A stretch of 64,000 nucleotides of DNA from Planctomycetota bacterium (GTDB taxonomy: Bacteria > Planctomycetota > J058): contig RFHU01000012.1 of NCBI GenBank assembly GCA_003695705.1, positions 1 to 64,000 of the forward strand, read 5' to 3'. Numbering within the stretch: position 1 is the first letter of the stretch; every line of letters begins with the position of its first letter. The position numbers and the translations under genes are program-made. The notes below the pieces were generated by a model. That model saw only the letters and a program-made list of their open reading frames with translations. It was not told where the DNA came from and did no database searches. Shown here one piece after another: positions 45,912 through 55,680 of this stretch.

Positions 45912-47480
45912 GTGAACTCCGAGCCGCCCGAGCCGTCCGAGCCCCACCGCCCCCGCGTCCGCAAGACGCGCTGCTGCGGCTGCTTGCTGCTCTTTGCCCT
46001 CGTCGCAGCGGCCCTCTGGGTCCTGTGGGCGCTGCGCGACCGCAGCCCCGGCTACCGCGTGCAGCTCGACCTCGGAGGCCCTGCGGCGCCGGGGGAGGTC
46101 CGTGGGCTGCGCGTGGGCTTCGCCCGCGAGGCCATCACCCCCGAGGTCCCTGGCCCCGGCGGACGCCCCGTGTGGCTGGCCGGCTTCCGCGTGGGCCGAG
46201 CCGCCACCGCGGTGCACGACGACCTGTGGGCGGTCGCCTGCGTCATCGATGACGGTCGCGCCCGCGTGGGCATCGTCGCCCTCGACGCCATCGGCTTCTT
46301 CCACGACGACGTCGTCGCCGTGCGCCGCCGCGTGGCCCCGGAACTCCGGCTCGACTACGTGGTCGTGGCCTCCACCCACAACCACTCCACCCCCGACCTC
46401 CTCGGGCTGTGGGGGGCCTTCCCCGGGCGCAGCGGCGTCGACCCCGCCTACCGGGAGCGGGTCATAGGCACCTGCGTCGAGGTACTCGCGCGCGCCACGA
46501 CCGCGCTCGAGCCCGCCGAGTTGAGCCTGCGCCGCATTCCCCTCAGCCCCGCAGGGCTCGTCGAGGACACCCGCGCACCCGAAGTCTTCGACGCCGACGT
46601 GCGCATGCTCCACTTCACCCGCCCCGGCAGCGACGAGACCGTGGGCAGCATCGTGACCTGGGGCGACCATCCCGAGACCGCGTGGTCGCGAAACACCGAG
46701 ATCACCGCCGACTTCCCCGGCTACCTGCGCGACGCCCTCGAGCACGGCCTCCCGCCGCGCGAACCTGGGCTCGGCGGCACCCACCTGTTCGTGAACGGCG
46801 CCGTGGGCGGACTCATGACCACCTCGCCGCGCGTCGCGGTGCGCGATCCCCTTGGCGGCGGAGTGCTGCAGGAACCGTCCCACGAAAAGGCGCGCGCCCT
46901 GGGCTTCTCCCTGGCCCGCGCGGTGCTCGCCCACGTCCACGGGCCCTGGACGGTTCCGCGCGACGACCGCCCCGCCCTCTCGATCCGAGCCCGCACCGTC
47001 GCGCTGCGCGTGGACAACTGGCGCTTCCTGCTCGCGCCCGCCCTAGGGACCATCGACCGCGGGCACGTCCGCTGGCGGCACCTGCGCAGCGAGGTCGCGT
47101 TGCTCCGCCTGGGGGAAGCGAGCATCCTCTGCGTGCCGGGGGAGGTCTACCCCGAGATCGTCAACGGAGGCGTCGAGCGGGCCCCTGGCGCAGACTTCGC
47201 TCTGGACCCCGTGGAGATCCCCCCGTGGCGCGATGCCATGCCCGGCAAACTGAAGCTGGTCTTCGGACTCGCCAACGACGAGGTTGGCTACATCATTCCC
47301 AAGAGCGAGTGGGACGCAGAGCCTCCCTTCCTCTACGGCGCCTCGACCTCTCCCTACGGCGAGGTGAACTCCCTCGGCCCGGACACGGCGCCCACGCTGC
47401 ATCGGGCCGTATTGGACCTGCTCGGGCGAAGGCCCCCCGCCGGCGCCGAAGGGGTTTCGCCGCGCCCAAACGGGCACTAG
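45912..47480 (+). CDS. Neutral/alkaline non-lysosomal ceramidase-like protein, N-terminal TM anchor
   Basis: RVGFAREAITPEVPGPGGRPVWLAGF...VGIVALDAIGFFHDDVVAVRRR...VASTHNHSTPD...VTWGDHPETAW; GTG start at 45912 or 45906. Confidence 0.8.
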   Translation: MNSEPPEPSEPHRPRVRKTRCCGCLLLFALVAAALWVLWALRDRSPGYRVQLDLGGPAAPGEVRGLRVGFAREAITPEVPGPGGRPVWLAGFRVGRAATAVHDDLWAVACVIDDGRARVGIVALDAIGFFHDDVVAVRRRVAPELRLDYVVVASTHNHSTPDLLGLWGAFPGRSGVDPAYRERVIGTCVEVLARATTALEPAELSLRRIPLSPAGLVEDTRAPEVFDADVRMLHFTRPGSDETVGSIVTWGDHPETAWSRNTEITADFPGYLRDALEHGLPPREPGLGGTHLFVNGAVGGLMTTSPRVAVRDPLGGGVLQEPSHEKARALGFSLARAVLAHVHGPWTVPRDDRPALSIRARTVALRVDNWRFLLAPALGTIDRGHVRWRHLRSEVALLRLGEASILCVPGEVYPEIVNGGVERAPGADFALDPVEIPPWRDAMPGKLKLVFGLANDEVGYIIPKSEWDAEPPFLYGASTSPYGEVNSLGPDTAPTLHRAVLDLLGRRPPAGAEGVSPRPNGH

Positions 47481-47504
47481 GCTGGAGGCTCCTCAGGAGA
47501 CGGC

Positions 47505-48644
47505 ATGGCCTGGTTGCAATTCCTCAGCGGAGAGCGAGCCGACGACTTCGTCGAGCTCAACCCCACGGCCACCCTCATCATCGGGAGCGCCCCCGACGCG
47601 CACATCCAGCTCCGCGACCCCGAGATCGCCCCGCAGCACTGCCAGGTGTATCCCGCCCAGGGCGCCTACTGGCTGCGGGACCTAGGCCAGGGAATGACGG
47701 TCCACGGCCTGCACCGCTTGGTCCAAGAAACCGAGGGCCTACGCGACCACGACGTGTTCATCCTCGGGCGGACCTTCGTGCGCTTCTGCGCGCAGCCTCC
47801 GCGCGGCGCGAGCGGGGGAAGCGGCGCGGGAGCCGATCCTGCCGCCCTCGAAGCCGCGCAGCGCGAGCTGGCGGCACTGCGAGCCGAGGTGGATCGCCTG
47901 CGCGCCTGGGGAAGCAAGGGCGAGGAGCTGACCGAGTCGCTGAGCGAGAAACTCCGCGAGGCGAAGGAACGCCTGGAGAAGGCGCGCCGCCAACTCAACG
48001 AGCGCGACGAAGAAATCGAGCGGCTGCGCGCCGAGCGCGGCGCCGCAGACAAAGAGAGCGCGCGCCTCGAAGAACGCCTGTCCGAAGCGGTGGGCGAACT
48101 TCGGGAGCTGCGAGGGAAGAGCGCGGAGCTCGAGGCGGCCCTCGAAGAAAAGGAGCGCGCGCTCGAGGCCAGCCGCAAGGAGCGGGAGACCGCACGGGTC
48201 GACGCGAAGCGCCTGGCCGTGGAGCTCGACTTGCTGGAGCGGCGCTCCGCGGAGGCCGTGGAGGAAACGCGCGTCGGGGCGGAGGAGCGGCTGGCCGAAG
48301 AACGGCGCCGGGCCGAACTCCTGGCCGAGCGGTTGGCCGCCGCCGAGGAGGCCCTGACGCGCTTGGGGGTCGCGCCGACCGCCCCGGTCGCCTCGACGCC
48401 CCTTGCGTCCAAAGGGTGGCGGGCGCTCTTGGAGGAGTTCCCCCTCGACCCTCCCCTGCGCGCGGCGCTCGAAGAGGCGATCTCGGCGGCGGTCGAAGCG
48501 GAAGCGCTCCGGCGGTACGCCGGACCGGACCTGCGCTGGGACGACCCGGCAAGCGCCGAGCAAGTGCAGCGCGCGCGGGCGCTCCGCCAACGCGGCGAGC
48601 GCGTCGCCCTGGCGCTGGCCCTCGAGCAGGAGCCGGACGCATGA
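47505..48644 (+). CDS. FHA domain + coiled-coil protein
   Basis: FVELNPTATLIIGSAPDAHIQLRDPEIAPQHCQVYPAQGAYWLRDLGQGMTVHG then long heptads. Confidence 0.82.
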   Translation: MAWLQFLSGERADDFVELNPTATLIIGSAPDAHIQLRDPEIAPQHCQVYPAQGAYWLRDLGQGMTVHGLHRLVQETEGLRDHDVFILGRTFVRFCAQPPRGASGGSGAGADPAALEAAQRELAALRAEVDRLRAWGSKGEELTESLSEKLREAKERLEKARRQLNERDEEIERLRAERGAADKESARLEERLSEAVGELRELRGKSAELEAALEEKERALEASRKERETARVDAKRLAVELDLLERRSAEAVEETRVGAEERLAEERRRAELLAERLAAAEEALTRLGVAPTAPVASTPLASKGWRALLEEFPLDPPLRAALEEAISAAVEAEALRRYAGPDLRWDDPASAEQVQRARALRQRGERVALALALEQEPDA

Positions 48645-48834
48645 GGTGCGGCGCCGCGTCGGTCCCGGGGAAGGGCGCCGAGGACTTGCGGAACGACGCT
48701 GGGCGCTGGGCCGAGGGAATCTCCTTGCGTCCCCGCACGGGCTCCGACGCGACCGCGGGGGAAAGCGCCCCACGCCACGGCGAGACTTCTCGGACGGACT
48801 GCTATGGTGGCGCCGCACTCCGTGGAGGCTGGGG

Positions 48835-50502
48835 ATGGGCCTGAAGAAGCAACCAACCGGCGAACCGTCGCGCGCGGGCGACGAAGACACCGCCAGCGAC
48901 CGCTCGGCTCAGGACGCCGGCGCCGAGGCTCCTTCGCCGAGCGCCGACAACGAAGGTCCGGACGGTGGCAGCAGCCCGCGCGCGGTGGACGCCCTCCCGG
49001 TTGCCGTCGCGGCGACCGCGCAGGACGGCGCAGACGACCCCGCACGGGACGACGCAGGCGACCCCGCACGGGACGGCGCAGGCGACCCCGTGGCCGCGGC
49101 CGCGGCGAAGGCCGAATCCGCCGCCGCGCGCTGGCGAGAGCGCAGCGAGGAGACGGTCGCACGGATCCGGGCGGCGCAGGAAGCCAAGCGCGCGGAGGAC
49201 GAGGCCTCCCGGCGCGGCGACGAGGCCTTCCGGGCGGCGCTCGATGCGGCCCGGCGAACGCTCGCGCAGGCGCTGCAGGAGGAGAACGCGGCGCGGCTCC
49301 GCTTGGCCTTGGCGCGAAACGCCGCCGTCGCCGCGCGGGCACGCGCCGAGCAGGCGCGGGTCGACGCTCGCGAGGCCGAGCAAGCGGCCGAACAGCTGCG
49401 GCAGGTGGCCGAAAAGGCCCGGGCCCGCGCCGACGCGAAGGCGGGCGACGAGGGCAACGCCACCACGAGCGTCAAGGACGCGGAACTGCGCGTGGAGGAG
49501 CTCACGGGCGCCCTCGCCGACGCGGAGGCCAACGTGCGCGCCGCCGAGGAGGCCGAGAAGGCGGCCCTCGAGGCGGCGCGCGCAGCCTCCCAGGACGCTG
49601 CGCAGCGTTCCAAGGCGCTCAGCGAAGCCCGCGCGCGCGTCTCCCAGAACGCGTCCGCCTTGCAGGCGGCCGAGGAAGAGGTCTTTGCCGCCGAGCAGGA
49701 GGTCGCCCGTTGCGAGCAAGCGGTGGCGGCGGCCGAGGCCGAGCTCGAGTCGAAGGCCCAGGCGACCCGGGAGGCCTCCGCGGCCGCCGAGGCAGCCAGC
49801 GAAGAAGCCCTGGAGCGTTCCCAGGCCGTCTCGCGCGCCAAGACCCTCGAGGAGCGCAAGGCGGCCGCGGAGCTGGCCGCGAAGAGTTCGGCCGCGGTGT
49901 TCGAGAAGGCCCAGGCGGAACAGGCTGCGCGCGAGGAGGAGGAGCGGGCCAAGGACGCGCTGGAGCGCGCGCGCGAGGCCATGGCCGGTCCCCAGCGGCA
50001 ACTCGTCCTGGCCAAGGAGAAGCGGACCGCGGTCCTCAAGGAGAAGGGGGAGGCGGAGAAGCGTGCCTCCGACCTCGAGGCCGAGCGAGAGGCGCTCCTC
50101 GGCGAGGCCGAGGCCAAGAACGCCGAGGCGGCGGAAGCGACCGAGCGCCGGCACCGGGCCGAGGTCGAGGCAGGGGATCTGCGCCGTTCGCTGGCGGAAG
50201 CCCGGAGCGCGCTCAACGCCGCCCGCGAGCGAGAGGCGTCGGGCCAGGCGGCGGCGAGCGACGCCGCCGAAGCCGCGCGCGCGGCCGAACGCGACGCGGA
50301 GCGGGCGGCCGAGATGGCAAAGGTCGCGGGCGAGGTCGCCGACGCGGCGGAGGCCGCGGCGGACGAGGCAGAGGCCGCGCTGCAAGAAGCCGAGGAAGAG
50401 GCGGAACGCTGCGCAGAGGAGACCCGAACCCGCGAGGCGCTCTGCCAAGAGCGCCTCGACGCGGAGGCCCGCTGGCGCCTGCGGCCTCGACCCACCCCCT
50501 GA
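48835..50502 (+). CDS. Long Ala/Glu-rich coiled-coil protein with acidic repeat N-terminus
   Basis: ATG at 48835 (GGGG upstream); continuous heptads; DAGDPARD 8-aa repeats. Confidence 0.75.
   Translation: MGLKKQPTGEPSRAGDEDTASDRSAQDAGAEAPSPSADNEGPDGGSSPRAVDALPVAVAATAQDGADDPARDDAGDPARDGAGDPVAAAAAKAESAAARWRERSEETVARIRAAQEAKRAEDEASRRGDEAFRAALDAARRTLAQALQEENAARLRLALARNAAVAARARAEQARVDAREAEQAAEQLRQVAEKARARADAKAGDEGNATTSVKDAELRVEELTGALADAEANVRAAEEAEKAALEAARAASQDAAQRSKALSEARARVSQNASALQAAEEEVFAAEQEVARCEQAVAAAEAELESKAQATREASAAAEAASEEALERSQAVSRAKTLEERKAAAELAAKSSAAVFEKAQAEQAAREEEERAKDALERAREAMAGPQRQLVLAKEKRTAVLKEKGEAEKRASDLEAEREALLGEAEAKNAEAAEATERRHRAEVEAGDLRRSLAEARSALNAAREREASGQAAASDAAEAARAAERDAERAAEMAKVAGEVADAAEAAADEAEAALQEAEEEAERCAEETRTREALCQERLDAEARWRLRPRPTP
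49024..49092 (+). repeat. Short 24-bp tandem repeat within CDS (about 2.5 copies)
   Basis: gaccccgcacgggacgacgcaggcgaccccgcacgggacggcgcaggcgacccc. Confidence 0.85.
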
Positions 50503-50932
50503 AGGAAGCGGAGCCACGCTGCTCCTCGCTTCGGGAGCCCTCGCGCGCCGTCGAGCCGAACTCCCCACCGTTGGCTCGGAGGCTCCGTAGGGTCGGCGAG
50601 GAGTGGGCGAACGAAGCAGCTTGGGGAGCCCTCCGGGAAGCGCCGGGCGCGCGGACGGTCCACCGTACGTGGCCGCGCGCGGGCCGAGGCGACCCCCGAT
50701 CACCGCTGCCGCAGGGCTCTCGTGCTCGGGGACCGTGCCCGGTATCGGCGGCGCGGAGGGAGCCCGCGAGGCCGGGATGGAACGCCCGCTCGCGCCCCGC
50801 CGGACGAACGTGGAGAGGTCCCGGCGGTGGGCTGAGGCGCGGCGCGGGAGGTCCAGAGGCCTTCGGGTTGGGAGCGACGACGGGCGCCGTCAGGAATCCC
50901 TTCGGCGGGCTGCTGCCTTCCGGTGGACGCGG

Positions 50933-51046
50933 TCAGTCGCCCTGGCCGTGGGCTTCGTACCAGTCGTCGGCGAAGCGCGCGGCAATCTCGCTGGGGGTGG
51001 GCTCGGGGCGATCGAGGCGGCGAATGCTGTGAGCGGAGTCTTGCAT
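50933..51046 (-). CDS. 37-aa small protein MQDSAHSIRRLDRPEPTPSEIAARFADDWYEAHGQGD
   Basis: ATG at 51046 preceded by AAGGAG with 7-nt spacing; TGA at 50933-50935; below the ORF-track length cut-off. Confidence 0.6.
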   Translation of the reverse strand: MQDSAHSIRRLDRPEPTPSEIAARFADDWYEAHGQGD

Positions 51047-51329
51047 GGACCTTCTCCTTCCGACGAGCGCGCGTCTAGCAAGCGTCTTGCCGTGCGAAAG
51101 GGACCTCTAATTCCCGAAGGCGCAGGGACCTTGGAAAGCGTCAACCAACGCTGAGATGGTGAATTTTCGTCTCGGGACAAAGAGTTGGAGGACGGCGAGC
51201 CCAAGGCCGCGAGGGGAGGAACCGGCACGCGCCTCCTCGGGGCTCGCTGCGCGGCCCATGGAGTCCTGCGGTGGGCAGCGCCGGTCGGCGTCGCGCGAGG
51301 CGGAGCCTCGCCGCCTCCGCCGCCCGCGG

Positions 51330-51542
51330 TCAGGCGAAGAAGCCGCCCTTCTTGCGCCCCTGCTTGAGCGGAGGCCTCCACGCGTGCTCGGGGTCGGGCA
51401 AGAAGCAGGAGCTCACTTGCTCGTCGAGTTGGAGCACGACCAGCCAGCCGCCCGGGACCCGCTGCCGGTACTGCCGGATGGACGCGCCCGAGCCGTCGAC
51501 GAGTTCCCACTCCGCGGTCTGGGCCGGCGTGTCGTCGCTCAC
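51330..51542 (-). CDS. 70-aa protein coupled to the pseudokinase-FHA gene
   Basis: GTG 51542 overlaps the upstream TGA (4-nt GTGA); MSDDTPAQTAEWELVDGSGASIRQYRQRVPGGWLVVLQLDEQVSSCFLPDPEHAWRPPLKQGRKKGGFFA. Confidence 0.7.
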   Translation of the reverse strand: MSDDTPAQTAEWELVDGSGASIRQYRQRVPGGWLVVLQLDEQVSSCFLPDPEHAWRPPLKQGRKKGGFFA

Positions 51543-53242
51543 GAGGCCTCCTCGAGTTCGAAGACGATCCCCACGCCGGCCACCTCGAGGCGCTGGCCGG
51601 CGCGCAGCGGCGAGCGGTCGGGAACCGGAACGCCGTCGACCGCCAGGGTGCCCTCGCTGGGGGTCAGGTTCACCGCCCAGTGGCCTCCGGCGGAGCGCAC
51701 CACGAGCGCCGCGCGACCCGGCGCATCCCGCGGGAGGCGAAGCTCGCACGACGCAGCGCTGCCGAGGGAGACCAGACTCGTCACGCGGACGGAGGCCCCC
51801 TCGGCCAGACGGAGCCGTCCCGGAGGCGGCAGCGCAAGCTCGGCCTCGAGGGGCGCTTCGAGAAGCGCGGAAGCGACGCCGCGCGAACCGCTCGGCCGCC
51901 GAGCGCGCGAGGTCGCCTCCGTGGCGACGTCCTCCGCGCCGGCGGAACCCGTCGGACTCCGGGGCTCCGCGGCGCAAGGGCTCGCTCCGGTCGTGCGCCG
52001 TACGCAGACCGTGTCCTCGCCCACCTTCTCGGTCTCTGTTTCGGGAATGAGGTCCAGCGGGTCCACCACCTCCAGGGTGAGCCGAAAGCGTTCGGCGACG
52101 AGGAGTTCGTCCCCCGGGCGGACGTAGGAGGAGTTGCGCAGAAGTCGACCGTTGAGAAGGGTCGGGTTGCTCGCGGAGAGCGGGGTGACCTCCAGGCGAT
52201 CGCCGCGGCGGCGGAATTCGAGTTGCCGGCGGGAGACCCGCGGATCGTCGATGCGCACCGCCACGCCCGGGGCACGCCCCACCACGAATCGCTCCTGTTC
52301 CACCACCACGTCGCACAGGACCCGGTCGCCCGAGGAGGCGCGCACGCGAAGGGGTTCGCGGGCAAAGCGGCCCGTCTCCAACAAGTAGGCGCTCGCGAGA
52401 TCTTCGTCCTCCTCGCCGTCGCTCTGCGGGGCAATGGCGCGCAGGGCGTCGCGAGCCTCGGCCACCGTGGAGTAGCGCGCCCCAGGGAACCACGCGGCCA
52501 GGCGGGAAAGGACGTCGCGCACCGCCTCGGGCAGGTCGGCCGGGAGGGGGAGGCCGCGGTCGCGCAGCGCCTCGAGCCGGTCCGGCAGCGGCTGTGCTTC
52601 GTAGGGAAGCCGACCTTCGAGCGCGCGGTAGAGGGTCATGCCGAGCCCGTAGAGGTCGGCGCGACCATCGACCGGCACGTCGTCGTTCGCGGACAGTTCG
52701 GGGGCGGCGTAGAGGGGGCTGCCGATGCTGGCGGTTCCCGCCGGGCTCGCGCCGTCGGGATCGAGGACGCTCGAGAGGCCGAGCCCCGCGAGCTTGGCGC
52801 GACCGCTGCCCGCCACCAGAATGCGCTCGGGGCGCACGTCGCGATGCACCACACGCTGCTCCTCGGCGCAGGCGAGGGCCTCGGCAACGTCCGCGGCCAC
52901 CGCAAGGGCCCGCGGAAGGGGCAAGCGTCCGTCGCCGTCGGAGAGGAGCGCGGAGAGCTTGCGCGCACCCGGGAGCCACTCGAAGGCCAGGTAGCGCTCC
53001 CCGGTGTCGGGGCAGGTTCCCAGGGTGTGCAAGGTCAGGACGTTGGGATGGCGCAGACGCGCGGCGACCTTGGCCTCGCGCAGGAAGCGCTCGCGGGCCT
53101 TGGGATCGGCGTTCGGGTCGAGGACCTTGAGCAGCACGTCGCGCTGGAGGCTGAGCTGACGCGCCTTGTAGAGCCGACCGCCTTCCTCGCGTCCGAGGCG
53201 TTCCAGGATCGCGTAGCCGTTGATGCGTGGATCGATCGACAC
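51539..53242 (-). CDS. Protein-kinase-fold (predicted pseudokinase) with two FHA-like domains
   Basis: HRDVRPERILV and LAGLGLSS in place of HRDLKPEN and DFG; degenerate Gly loop LGREEGGRLY; FHA VGRAPGVAVRIDDPRVSRRQLEF...NPTLLNG; GTG start at 53242. Confidence 0.85.
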   Translation of the reverse strand: MSIDPRINGYAILERLGREEGGRLYKARQLSLQRDVLLKVLDPNADPKARERFLREAKVAARLRHPNVLTLHTLGTCPDTGERYLAFEWLPGARKLSALLSDGDGRLPLPRALAVAADVAEALACAEEQRVVHRDVRPERILVAGSGRAKLAGLGLSSVLDPDGASPAGTASIGSPLYAAPELSANDDVPVDGRADLYGLGMTLYRALEGRLPYEAQPLPDRLEALRDRGLPLPADLPEAVRDVLSRLAAWFPGARYSTVAEARDALRAIAPQSDGEEDEDLASAYLLETGRFAREPLRVRASSGDRVLCDVVVEQERFVVGRAPGVAVRIDDPRVSRRQLEFRRRGDRLEVTPLSASNPTLLNGRLLRNSSYVRPGDELLVAERFRLTLEVVDPLDLIPETETEKVGEDTVCVRRTTGASPCAAEPRSPTGSAGAEDVATEATSRARRPSGSRGVASALLEAPLEAELALPPPGRLRLAEGASVRVTSLVSLGSAASCELRLPRDAPGRAALVVRSAGGHWAVNLTPSEGTLAVDGVPVPDRSPLRAGQRLEVAGVGIVFELEEAS

Positions 53243-53268
53243 GAACGCGAGGGCCCCTCTCGAGGAGC

Positions 53269-54414
53269 CTAGCGCAGCGGGGCGGGCCGCACCACGGTCC
53301 CATCGAGCAAACGCGCGCGAGCCCCACCTCGCCCCCGCTCCGTCCCACGCGGGAGAAGGAGTCGGCGAAGGCAGCAGGAGCGGGCACGGCGCCCGGAACG
53401 CCAGCGCTCGGCGCAGTCTCGGGCGACCCCGAGGGCAGGGCGCGGAGCGCCGTCCGCGTAGTACGCGAACCGCCGCCCGCGAGGCTGGCGATCTTCGAGG
53501 CGCCAGGCGAAGGCCGCGGCGAGGCCGAGGCGCTCGGCGGACTGCAAGAAGCCCTCCGTGGCACGCGCCTGCAGCGGAGCGTCCTCGCGGGAGCTGGCCT
53601 GGCCGAACTCGCCTAGGACCAGGGGGAGACCGCGCGCGCGCGTCCGCAGCGCGAGAAGGACTCCCCAGGGAAGGCGTCCGCGGTCGTCGTAAGCGTGCAC
53701 GTCGTGGAAGTCGAGGCCGAGGCGATCGAAGCGCCCCCAAAGGAGGTCCCGAACCGCGGTGCGGTGGCCGCTGCTCGCGGTGACCTTGAGCCAGGGAGCC
53801 CGCGCGTGCACGAAGGCCGCCGTGCGCTGCAGCCAGCGGCGCGCTCCGCACCAACCCCGCGGCCAGACGCCGGCGCGTAGCGCGCCCTGGACCTCGTTCA
53901 GAAGGTCGAGTCCGTAGCAGGCATCAGGTTCGCGCGCAAGGACGTCGAGGATCGGCCCGATGACCTCTTGACGGAAGGCCTCGGCGCAGGGGTTCCCTTC
54001 GCAGAGGAGGCCCCGCCAGCGCTCGAAGGCGAGGCCGTCGCGCCCCCAGTGAGCCGGCCAGTTGCCGCTGAGCAGGGTCCAGTAGACGCGCAGGCCGTGG
54101 GAGCGAGCCCTCGCGGCCACCCGTCCGACGCGCTCGAGGAAGCCGGAATCGACCCCTACGGGGCGCGCGCCCTCCCAGCGGACGCCCTCTCGGGCGCGGC
54201 CTTCGCAGAGCCACACCCGCACCGCCTCGCCCCCTCCGGACCGCGCGCGTGCGAACACCCGCTCCCAATCGCGTGGGTCGTAGGCCGCGCTCAGGTCGCG
54301 ACCGTACTTCCCTTCGATCCAGGCGATGTTGTAGCCCAGCGTCGGCGGAGCCCCGACCGCGGAGGCGGCGGGGACGAACAGGAGCGCCGCCGCGAACCAA
54401 GCGCGTGGAAACAC
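53269..54414 (-). CDS. Secreted GH5-like glycoside hydrolase
   Basis: Signal peptide; GLDLLNEVQG (acid/base Glu) and LVLGEFGQ (nucleophile Glu). Confidence 0.75.
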   Translation of the reverse strand: MFPRAWFAAALLFVPAASAVGAPPTLGYNIAWIEGKYGRDLSAAYDPRDWERVFARARSGGGEAVRVWLCEGRAREGVRWEGARPVGVDSGFLERVGRVAARARSHGLRVYWTLLSGNWPAHWGRDGLAFERWRGLLCEGNPCAEAFRQEVIGPILDVLAREPDACYGLDLLNEVQGALRAGVWPRGWCGARRWLQRTAAFVHARAPWLKVTASSGHRTAVRDLLWGRFDRLGLDFHDVHAYDDRGRLPWGVLLALRTRARGLPLVLGEFGQASSREDAPLQARATEGFLQSAERLGLAAAFAWRLEDRQPRGRRFAYYADGAPRPALGVARDCAERWRSGRRARSCCLRRLLLPRGTERGRGGARARLLDGTVVRPAPLR

Positions 54415-54548
54415 CGGAGCACCTCCGCGAGCAGCCTACCCGACCGAGCGACCGGAGCGGAGCGCGTTCGCCGCCTCGACGCGCCCCCGCGGGACCGGCG
54501 CGGCGCCAGGAGGCAGCGGGCTGGCGCCCTCGCCAGGGGGAACGCGCC

Positions 54549-54779
54549 TCAGCCCTTGGGGAGCAAGCGGACGACGGGCCAGCCGACCCAGACTTGCAAG
54601 GAGCCGTCCTCCGGAGCGCGCCGCGTGCGCGCCACGCCGGCGGCCGCGCGGCGCTCCCACGTGCGCCGCAGGGGACCCTCGAGTTCGCACAGCCGCCGCC
54701 AGGCCACACCGACCTCCTCCCACCTCTTCGGCACGGGAGCGCGCACGCCTTGAACCGACGCCGGGGTAAGGTAGTGCAT
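54549..54779 (-). CDS. Small hypothetical protein (about 76 aa)
   Basis: VPKRWEEVGVAWRRLCELEGPLRRTWERRAAAGVARTRRAPEDGSLQVWVGWPVVRLLPKG; divergent from the next gene. Confidence 0.5.
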   Translation of the reverse strand: MHYLTPASVQGVRAPVPKRWEEVGVAWRRLCELEGPLRRTWERRAAAGVARTRRAPEDGSLQVWVGWPVVRLLPKG

Positions 54780-54792
54780 GGGAGGTCGCGCC

Positions 54793-55680
54793 ATGGGGCT
54801 GGGCAAGTGGTTCAACCGCTACATTCTCGAAGTGCAGCGGGAGGAGGGCGAACCTCCTGCGGACCCCGAGCGCAGCCCGGAAGAAGCCGCGCGGACCGCG
54901 CCCCTCGTGCCGACCCGGCCCGCCCGCGAGGTCATCGAGGACCTCCCGCAGCCGACCTTCACCGACCTCGAGGCGGAACTCGAGGCGCGCAGGGCAGCGC
55001 GCGGGGAGAAGGACCGCCCGTCGGCGGCGTCGGCGGCGCCGGCGGACGACGCGAGCGTGGCCAACGAGACGCCCACGGCGGACGACGGGTGCGTCGCGGC
55101 GGAAACGCCGACGCCGCCGGCGCCGGCGCGCGACCCGCTCGACGACGGAGGGCCCCCGCCGGTGACGGTCGAGCAGGTCTACGCGGCCGCCAAGCTGAAG
55201 AAGCCCTTGCACGGCTTCACCCTGGAGAAGGTCGCCGCGATGCTCTCGGACCCGCGGCTGGAGTCCCTCGACGAGCGGTCCCGCGCCAACGCCGTGGCGG
55301 TGATGCTCGACGCAGCCGGGGTGAAGGTGACCGAGATCCTCCGCCAAGCCGCCGAGCGCGACGGCGCCCTCGACCGCTTCGAAGGCTTCCTCACCGACAA
55401 GCTGATCTCCCTCGAGGTCGCCCTCGAGAAGGAGAACTCCGAACTCGAGGCGGAGATCGAACGGCTCATCGCGCGCAAGCGCGAACAGTTGGAGAAGAAC
55501 CGCCAGCGGCTGCTGGAGAAGGAGCGCGAACTGGCGCGCTTCCGACGCGTCAAGCGGGCCGAGGAGGAGCGTCTGTTCGAGGTCGTCCGCCACTTCACGA
55601 CCGACAACCCCGTCAGCATCACCGCCCTCGGAGAGGGCCCGCACTCGCCAGAGGACGACGAGGAGCCCCCCGCCGCCTGA
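54793..55680 (+). CDS. Hypothetical protein with C-terminal coiled coil
   Basis: MGLGKWFNRYILEVQREEG...; LEKENSELEAEIERLIARKREQLEKNRQRLLEKERELARF. Confidence 0.75.
   Translation: MGLGKWFNRYILEVQREEGEPPADPERSPEEAARTAPLVPTRPAREVIEDLPQPTFTDLEAELEARRAARGEKDRPSAASAAPADDASVANETPTADDGCVAAETPTPPAPARDPLDDGGPPPVTVEQVYAAAKLKKPLHGFTLEKVAAMLSDPRLESLDERSRANAVAVMLDAAGVKVTEILRQAAERDGALDRFEGFLTDKLISLEVALEKENSELEAEIERLIARKREQLEKNRQRLLEKERELARFRRVKRAEEERLFEVVRHFTTDNPVSITALGEGPHSPEDDEEPPAA

Noticed and set aside
50603-51154. 183-aa plus-strand ORF
   Set aside because: No RBS, biased composition, and overlaps the better-supported 37-aa minus-strand ORF
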